Source of the DNA: Lachnoclostridium sp. An169
GTDB taxonomy: Bacteria; Bacillota; Clostridia; Lachnospirales; Lachnospiraceae
DNA: 38,192 nt
Direction: 5' to 3'
NCBI RefSeq assembly: GCF_002160525.1
Contig: NZ_NFKT01000040.1
Location: forward strand, 1 to 38,192
The notes beneath the pieces were generated by a model. The model made no database searches. It had not been told where the DNA came from and saw nothing but the letters and a program-made list of their open reading frames with translations. Of the stretch, positions 33,558 to 38,192 are shown piece after piece (position 1 is the first letter of the stretch; the number at the start of each line of letters is the position of its first letter). Position numbers and translations under genes: made by a program.

Positions 33558-35069
33558 ATGAAAAAAAGGTATCTCAAAAGAATGTGTAGTCTGATCATAA
33601 GCTGTACTGTTTTGGGAAGTGTTTTGGCAGGATGCGGCGGGCAAAACAGTGAGCAGACAGGAAATACCGGCGGTGATTCAGATAATTCGGAAGAACCCTA
33701 TGAAGTTACGATGTTAACCCAGGGAGAACCACAGGAGGATCAGCCGAGAATTATGGAGAAGGTAAATGAGATTCTCCTTCGGGATCTGAACATGACGCTG
33801 AATCTTATTGTATCCCCTTACGGAAGTATCAGTCAGCAGCGTCAGTTAATGCTTACCAGTGGCGAGCCCCTTGATCTTGTTTATCTGGATGCTGCATCAG
33901 CAACCGGTTTTATCAATAATAATCAGATTATTGATCTGAGCGACCTGATTGATAAATATGGAACAAATATAAAGAAATACTGGGGAGACGACGCAAAGTC
34001 GGCAAATATTGGCGGATTTGTTTACGGAGTTCCCAATTTTAATGAAGTCGGAAATATTCCTGCCATTGGAATGCGCAAGGATATAGTCGAGAAATATAAT
34101 ATAGACGTTGAAAGCATTACCTCGTTGGAAGATCTTGAACCGGTGCTGGAAATTATTAAAGAAAATGAGCCTTCTATGACTCCGGTATATGTCTGCTCGG
34201 ATCAGCCGCCGGTTTCCAGGCAGCTTAGTGCAGTGGATCCGCTGACGGATGGAATAGCGGTTCTGGACAACAGCGGTCTGGATAATACCACGGTTATTCC
34301 TGTTACACAGAGTAAGTCATACAGAGAGAAATGTGAACTGCTTCATAAATGGTATGAAGCCGGGTATATTAACCCGGATGCAGCTACGACAACAGTCCAG
34401 TTTGAATCAGCATTCAAAGCAGGCAGTGCGTTTTCTGCCATCATGGTATGGCATCCGATGTCCCCGGCCAAATTTGGCGGAGTAGATGTAGTTTACGCAT
34501 ATCTTGGAGATCATATCGTTCTTTCAGGCGCTACGGGCAATTCTGATTATGCTATAGCTGCTAATTCCAAGAACCCGGAAAAGGCAATGCAGATGTTGGA
34601 TTATCTTTATGGCAGTGAAGAAGTTGCGCAGCTGCTGAACTGGGGAGAAGAGGGAATTGACTGGGTATATGCCGATGATAATCATGATTTGGTTACATGG
34701 CCTGAAGGGGTAGATGCTAATAACGCGACTTATCATGCACAGTTATCATGGGCGCTTCCGAATCAGTTTATGTCAAGCCCATGGCAGGATGTCTATCCGG
34801 CAGATGTGTTTGAGCAGATGGTTCAATTTAACCAGGAAGGAGAGCGGTCAAAGGCTTTTGGTTTCTCTTATAACACGGAGCCTGTCTCTACAGAACTTGC
34901 AGCACTGAAAAATGTTCAGGAAAAATACAGAAATTCTCTGGAAACGGGATCAGTTGATCCTGATGAGTATCTTCCCATGTATGAAGAAGAGCTGGAAAAA
35001 GCAGGACTGGATAAACTCATTGAGGAAAAGCAGAAACAACTGGATGAATGGCTTGCCGGGCAGGAATAA
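33558..35069 (+). CDS. Sugar ABC transporter substrate-binding lipoprotein (LplA-like, DUF3502 C-terminus)
   Basis: A 503-residue exported lipoprotein. The signal peptide (MKKRYLKRMCSLIIS...) ends in the lipobox VLAGC, with Cys26 to be lipidated. The body follows the family-1 solute-binding fold: RQLMLTSGEPLDLVYLD, GGFVYGVPNF, AIMVWHPMSP, and KNPEKAMQMLDYLYG. The C-terminus (AFGFSYNTEPVSTELAALKN...KLIEEKQKQLDEWL) fits the DUF3502 region found in LplA-type binding proteins for oligosaccharides or sugar acids. ATG 33558 is preferred over ATG 33549, which abuts AAAGGAG (33542-33548). The two permease genes follow after an intergenic hairpin. The ligand is not determinable. Confidence 0.9.
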   Translation: MKKRYLKRMCSLIISCTVLGSVLAGCGGQNSEQTGNTGGDSDNSEEPYEVTMLTQGEPQEDQPRIMEKVNEILLRDLNMTLNLIVSPYGSISQQRQLMLTSGEPLDLVYLDAASATGFINNNQIIDLSDLIDKYGTNIKKYWGDDAKSANIGGFVYGVPNFNEVGNIPAIGMRKDIVEKYNIDVESITSLEDLEPVLEIIKENEPSMTPVYVCSDQPPVSRQLSAVDPLTDGIAVLDNSGLDNTTVIPVTQSKSYREKCELLHKWYEAGYINPDAATTTVQFESAFKAGSAFSAIMVWHPMSPAKFGGVDVVYAYLGDHIVLSGATGNSDYAIAANSKNPEKAMQMLDYLYGSEEVAQLLNWGEEGIDWVYADDNHDLVTWPEGVDANNATYHAQLSWALPNQFMSSPWQDVYPADVFEQMVQFNQEGERSKAFGFSYNTEPVSTELAALKNVQEKYRNSLETGSVDPDEYLPMYEEELEKAGLDKLIEEKQKQLDEWLAGQE

Positions 35070-35078
35070 CAGAAACGT

Positions 35079-35110
35079 ATAACCGGGAATACATCAGAGT
35101 TCCCGGTTAT
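35079..35110 (+). promoter_or_regulatory. Intercistronic hairpin between binding protein and permease
   Basis: ATAACCGGGAA (35079-35089) pairs perfectly with TTCCCGGTTAT (35100-35110) around a 10-base loop; ATAATC rather than a T-run follows. In binding-protein operons such structures stabilise the upstream mRNA and reduce read-through, giving more binding protein than permease; that role is inferred here. Confidence 0.7.
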
Positions 35111-35129
35111 ATAATCATGGAGGAAGACG

Positions 35130-36059
35130 ATGAGAGCAAAAAGAAAAACAGGAAAATTTCGATGGCGAAAATGGATCCCGATATTTATTATGATGGCTCC
35201 GGGACTCATCTATCTGTTTATCAATAACTATATTCCGATTTTTGGTCTGGTGATTGCGTTTAAAAAACTGGATTTTCAGGCGGGGATCTGGGCAAGTCCA
35301 TGGGTTGGACTGTCAAATTTCACCTATCTGTTCAAAACCCCGGATGCTATGGTTATAACAAGAAATACAATTTTATACAACCTGGCGTTTATTAGCATCA
35401 ATACCTGTTTAAGTCTGGCATTCGCAATTTTTATAAACGATATGAAAAACAAACTGTGTAAAAAAATATATCAGTCAGCTGTATTGCTTCCTTATCTTAT
35501 GTCCATAGTTATTATCAGTTATATCGTATTTGCCCTGTTAAGTCCGGATAAAGGAATGATAAATAACAGTATTTTAGAGCCTTTGGGAAAGGAGCCGGTT
35601 TCCTGGTATATGGAGCCCGGGTACTGGCCGCTTATACTTATCATTGTAAATGCATGGAAAGGTGTTGGTTACAACTGTCTTGTGTTTATTGCAGGAATCG
35701 CCGGGATTGATCCGGGATATTATGAAGCGGCCCAGCTGGATGGCGCTACAAAATGGCAGCAGATAAGATTTATTACCCTTCCCTGTTTAAAAACAACGAT
35801 TATTACCCTGACACTGCTGAACGTTGGAAGAATTTTTTATTCCGATTTTGGCTTGTTTTATCAGGTGCCAATGAATTCGGGTGCCTTGTTTGATGTGACG
35901 AATACAATTGATACCTACGTATACAGAAGCCTCCTGCAGCTTGGCAATGTGGGAATGGCATCTGCGGCCGGATTTTATCAGTCACTGGTTGGATTCACCC
36001 TTATTATGATATGCAATTTTATTGTGAGAAAAGTGGACAGAGACAGTGCTTTATTCTAG
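35130..36059 (+). CDS. Sugar ABC transporter permease (LplB family)
   Basis: A 309-residue inner-membrane permease with six membrane segments. The basic N-terminus (KRKTGKFRWRKWIPIFIMM) is followed by PGLIYLFINNYIPIFGLVIA. The cytoplasmic EAA loop that contacts the ATPase is YYEAAQLDGATKWQQIRFIT near residues 197-216. The sequence is of the LplB/YteP type that pairs with a YtcP-type partner. GGAGGAAG precedes ATG 35130. No ATP-binding subunit is encoded in the window; importers of this group commonly share an MsmX-type ATPase encoded elsewhere. Confidence 0.92.
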   Translation: MRAKRKTGKFRWRKWIPIFIMMAPGLIYLFINNYIPIFGLVIAFKKLDFQAGIWASPWVGLSNFTYLFKTPDAMVITRNTILYNLAFISINTCLSLAFAIFINDMKNKLCKKIYQSAVLLPYLMSIVIISYIVFALLSPDKGMINNSILEPLGKEPVSWYMEPGYWPLILIIVNAWKGVGYNCLVFIAGIAGIDPGYYEAAQLDGATKWQQIRFITLPCLKTTIITLTLLNVGRIFYSDFGLFYQVPMNSGALFDVTNTIDTYVYRSLLQLGNVGMASAAGFYQSLVGFTLIMICNFIVRKVDRDSALF

Positions 36060-36073
36060 AAGGGAGAGATTGA

Positions 36074-36970
36074 ATGAAATCCAAAGATCAGAAAATATTT
36101 ACAGTGATTTCTCATGTAGCGATGATACTGGTAACCATATGTGCTGTTTTACCGTTTTTGCTTGTGTTCATTTCTTCCATTACGGAGGAAAACACTCTGG
36201 TGCTGAACGGGTACTCCTTTTTCCCTGAAAAGCTCAGCCTCTATGCTTATGAATATATTATAATGAACGGAGATAAAATATTCAGAGCGTATGGCATAAC
36301 AATATTTGTTACTGTTGTAGGTACTTCTGTGAATGTTATGATGTCTTCCATGCTGGCATATGGTCTGTCTCTGCCTAAACTGCCGGGAAGACGTTTCTTT
36401 TCTTTTTATGTGGTATTTACGTTGCTTTTTAATGGAGGACTGGTGCCTACATATCTGACGTACACTTCCATTTTTAATGTGAAAAATACAATTTTTGCTT
36501 TGATTATACCTACTTTTCTTATGCATACAATGAATGTTCTGCTCATGAAAACATATTATTCGGGGAATATACCGGTGGAACTGCTGGAAGCGGCGGAAAT
36601 TGATGGGGCGAGCCAGTTTAAGATTTACGGAAATATTATTCTGCCGTTAGGAAAGCCGATTATGGTAACCATGGCGCTTTTTTCCGGCCTGAGCTATTGG
36701 AATGACTGGACAAATGGTTTATACTATTTGACAGGATATGAAGGAGAAAAACTATACAGTATACAGAATTTTTTAAATAAAGTCGTAACGGATATACAAT
36801 ATTTGAATTCCAGTCAGGTGGGAGCGAATTCAGACATACTTGCAAAACTGCCGACAGTTTCTGTACGGATGGCAATAGCATTTGTGGCGATGATCCCCAT
36901 TCTGATTTTGTTTCCGCTGCTTCAAAAATATTTTTCAAAAGGTATTTCCATGGGGGCTGTTAAAGGATGA
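36074..36970 (+). CDS. Carbohydrate ABC transporter permease (LplC/YtcP family)
   Basis: A 298-residue second permease with six membrane segments. The EAA motif is LLEAAEIDGASQFKIYGNII near residues 170-190, followed by LPLGKPIMVTMALF, and the C-terminus ends in YFSKGISMGAVKG, typical of the YtcP group. It starts 14 bp after the first permease with AAGGGAGA before ATG 36074. The stop codon overlaps the region where the sensor-kinase frame begins, so all four genes 33558-38091 are likely one transcript. Partner in the same heterodimeric importer. Confidence 0.92.
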   Translation: MKSKDQKIFTVISHVAMILVTICAVLPFLLVFISSITEENTLVLNGYSFFPEKLSLYAYEYIIMNGDKIFRAYGITIFVTVVGTSVNVMMSSMLAYGLSLPKLPGRRFFSFYVVFTLLFNGGLVPTYLTYTSIFNVKNTIFALIIPTFLMHTMNVLLMKTYYSGNIPVELLEAAEIDGASQFKIYGNIILPLGKPIMVTMALFSGLSYWNDWTNGLYYLTGYEGEKLYSIQNFLNKVVTDIQYLNSSQVGANSDILAKLPTVSVRMAIAFVAMIPILILFPLLQKYFSKGISMGAVKG

Positions 36971-36987
36971 CGGATGGAGGTATGGGA

Positions 36988-38091
36988 ATGAGAGGTACAA
37001 AGAAAAAAATGAATTCGATTCGGGATTATGTAAAATGGATTCTTATGGTTCTTGTACCTCTTATTTTAATATACAGCGGCATCAGTGTTGCCAGCGCAGT
37101 GAGCTTCCGGCATCAGATTGAAGACTATGCAGAAACTTTCATGGATTTTTATATGCAGCAGATTGACGATACAATCTCAAACATCAATTCACGGATGAGC
37201 ATGTTTGTATTGAGCGAGAATGAAACAGGTGAAAATTTAAATAAATACATTTATGTTATAGAGACAACAGACAATATGGCGTTATGCAATTATTATTCTA
37301 ACCAGCTTCGGGATGTGTTTTTAATGTATTCGGCAGAATATGGCACATACTACAATTTCTTTTCATTTCTGCCTGAAAAAGGCCTTTTTATAGGTGCAAA
37401 TGCAAATAATCATATGGAGCCGAAAGAATGGGAAACCTATAGAGAAGATATTATAAATAAACTGGAAACCCAGAGCCTGGTTCCCAATTCGGGCACTCAG
37501 TACTGGCAGCTTGTCAGCGGTGAGAATGGGTACAATTATATTTTGAAACTTTATTATTTTAATAATGTATATGTAGGCTGTTGGATCCGGCCTGAAGATT
37601 TAATTGAACCGTTGGAAAATGCTTTTAAAGATTATAGAAACAGTGTGTATTTGTATGATGCCGATAACAGTCTGATATCCAGTAAAGGTCCTGATGTTTC
37701 TGAAGCTGCTGCCATAAAAGAAAGTTTCAGAACAATACCATTTAAAGTAGAGATGACAATTGCTGATTATGGACTTTTTGAAAAAACATTTTTGATTAAT
37801 ATGGTTCTCTCATTGATTGCTCTTGCAATTTTTATAACGATTCTCTTCAGTGCAGCAGTTCTTTATAAAAGAGTTATGAAACCTATCAAAAATTTTTCGG
37901 ACAATCTGGAAAACATAGAAAAAAAGCAATTGCATATGGATAAAATAGCTTCAAATGAATTAGTTGAATTAGAACAGGCGAATGCAAAATTCAGACAATT
38001 AATTCAGACTATTACAGCTTTGCAGAATAAAGTGTATGAAGAAGAAATGAAAAAACAGATGATGTATATGGAATATTTAAAACGTAAGTAG
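36988..38091 (+). pseudogene. YesM-type sensor histidine kinase, truncated before the kinase domain
   Basis: 367 residues: a first membrane segment (WILMVLVPLILIYSGISV), a long extracellular sensing domain, a second membrane segment near 265-292 (INMVLSLIALAIFITILF), and a HAMP-like/coiled-coil part (KRVMKPIKNFSDNLENIEKK, ELEQANAKFRQLIQ). It ends MMYMEYLKRK at a TAG, exactly where YesM-like kinases continue with LQ-x-QI-x-PHFLYN-type phospho-acceptor and ATPase domains. About 200 residues are missing, so it cannot signal by phosphorylation. ATG 36988 is preferred (GGAGGT at 36976-36981), although ATG 36967 is in frame. The partner response regulator is not in the window. Its place after the importer suggests it once sensed the sugar. 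Confidence 0.8.
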
Positions 38092-38118
38092 GTAATCATC
38101 CGTATCTTGACAAAATAT

Positions 38119-38148
38119 GAAAATCCCCCAGTATTTACCGGGGGAAAA
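38119..38148 (-). terminator. Hairpin, probably a minus-strand terminator
   Basis: CCCCC (38125-38129) pairs with GGGGG (38140-38144) around a 10-base loop. On the minus strand ATTTTCATATTTT follows, fitting termination of a gene entering from beyond the right edge; on the plus strand AAAATTAG follows. The last 50 bases could hold the end of such a gene, but there is too little to identify. Confidence 0.5.
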
Positions 38149-38192
38149 TTAGTCTCTCATTTTTCAGTTTGCTGCGGCAGTCAGCCGGCAGG

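Overview
The window looks like a chromosomal accessory region of a gut Clostridium-type Firmicute, most likely Lachnospiraceae. This is inferred from strong AAGGAGG-type ribosome sites, LplB/YtcP-type sugar ABC permeases, a DUF3502-type solute-binding lipoprotein, the Y-polymerase/YolD SOS cassette, and several AAA-ATPase/PD-(D/E)XK proteins of a kind common in that family. No rRNA, tRNA or CRISPR array was seen.

Layout. (1) 1-1291: the iterated end of an IS21-like element abuts a 5'-truncated gmd, followed by an fcl (GDP-L-fucose synthase) whose last part is replaced by unrelated AT-rich sequence; the local GDP-fucose module is therefore a remnant. (2) 1288-16960, all on the minus strand: a surface-polysaccharide operon read from 16960 down. 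Its order is GT4, a GT4-radical SAM/SPASM fusion, an acyltransferase, GT2, a DUF6625-like glycosyltransferase, a hexapeptide acetyltransferase, a second acyltransferase, a capsular GT, an intact Wzy/ligase-like protein, a decayed second Wzy, a Wzx flippase, a polysaccharide pyruvyl transferase and an FrhB-like iron-sulfur flavoprotein. Many genes overlap by 4-8 bp. No initiating sugar-phosphate transferase or Wzz/Wze regulator is present here. (3) 17406-22641: an N-truncated Rpn-type nuclease, an AAA-ATPase/PD-(D/E)XK protein, a protein with an Mrr-like C-terminus, an uncharacterised small gene closed by a terminator, and a convergent tyrosine recombinase. (4) 23001-26279: two more AAA/PD-(D/E)XK proteins facing each other across a bidirectional terminator. 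(5) 26387-28785: an SOS mutagenesis operon with a recognisable promoter and a perfect GAAC-N4-GTTC LexA box, encoding a small unknown protein, a Y-family polymerase and a YolD-like protein. (6) 28790-30630: a graveyard containing an internally deleted AAA gene, a frame-broken unknown gene and a deleted lactonase. (7) 30686-33289, minus strand: a flavin cassette of FMN-bind-like protein, a PyrK-like iron-sulfur subunit (frameshifted) and a dihydroorotate-dehydrogenase-like protein. (8) 33558-38091, plus strand: a sugar ABC importer (lipoprotein plus two permeases) and a YesM-type sensor kinase that ends before its catalytic domain.

How it works together. The polysaccharide operon would build, decorate (acetyl, pyruvyl), flip and polymerise a cell-surface glycan. 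The middle is a nuclease/ATPase/recombinase-rich plasticity zone that may contain a defence or selfish module. The right part pairs a carbohydrate importer with a divergent redox cassette whose substrate is unknown. Decay is widespread: gmd, fcl, one wzy, one AAA copy, the lactonase, the PyrK-like subunit and the sensor kinase are all damaged, which points to repeated recombination and deletion in this segment.
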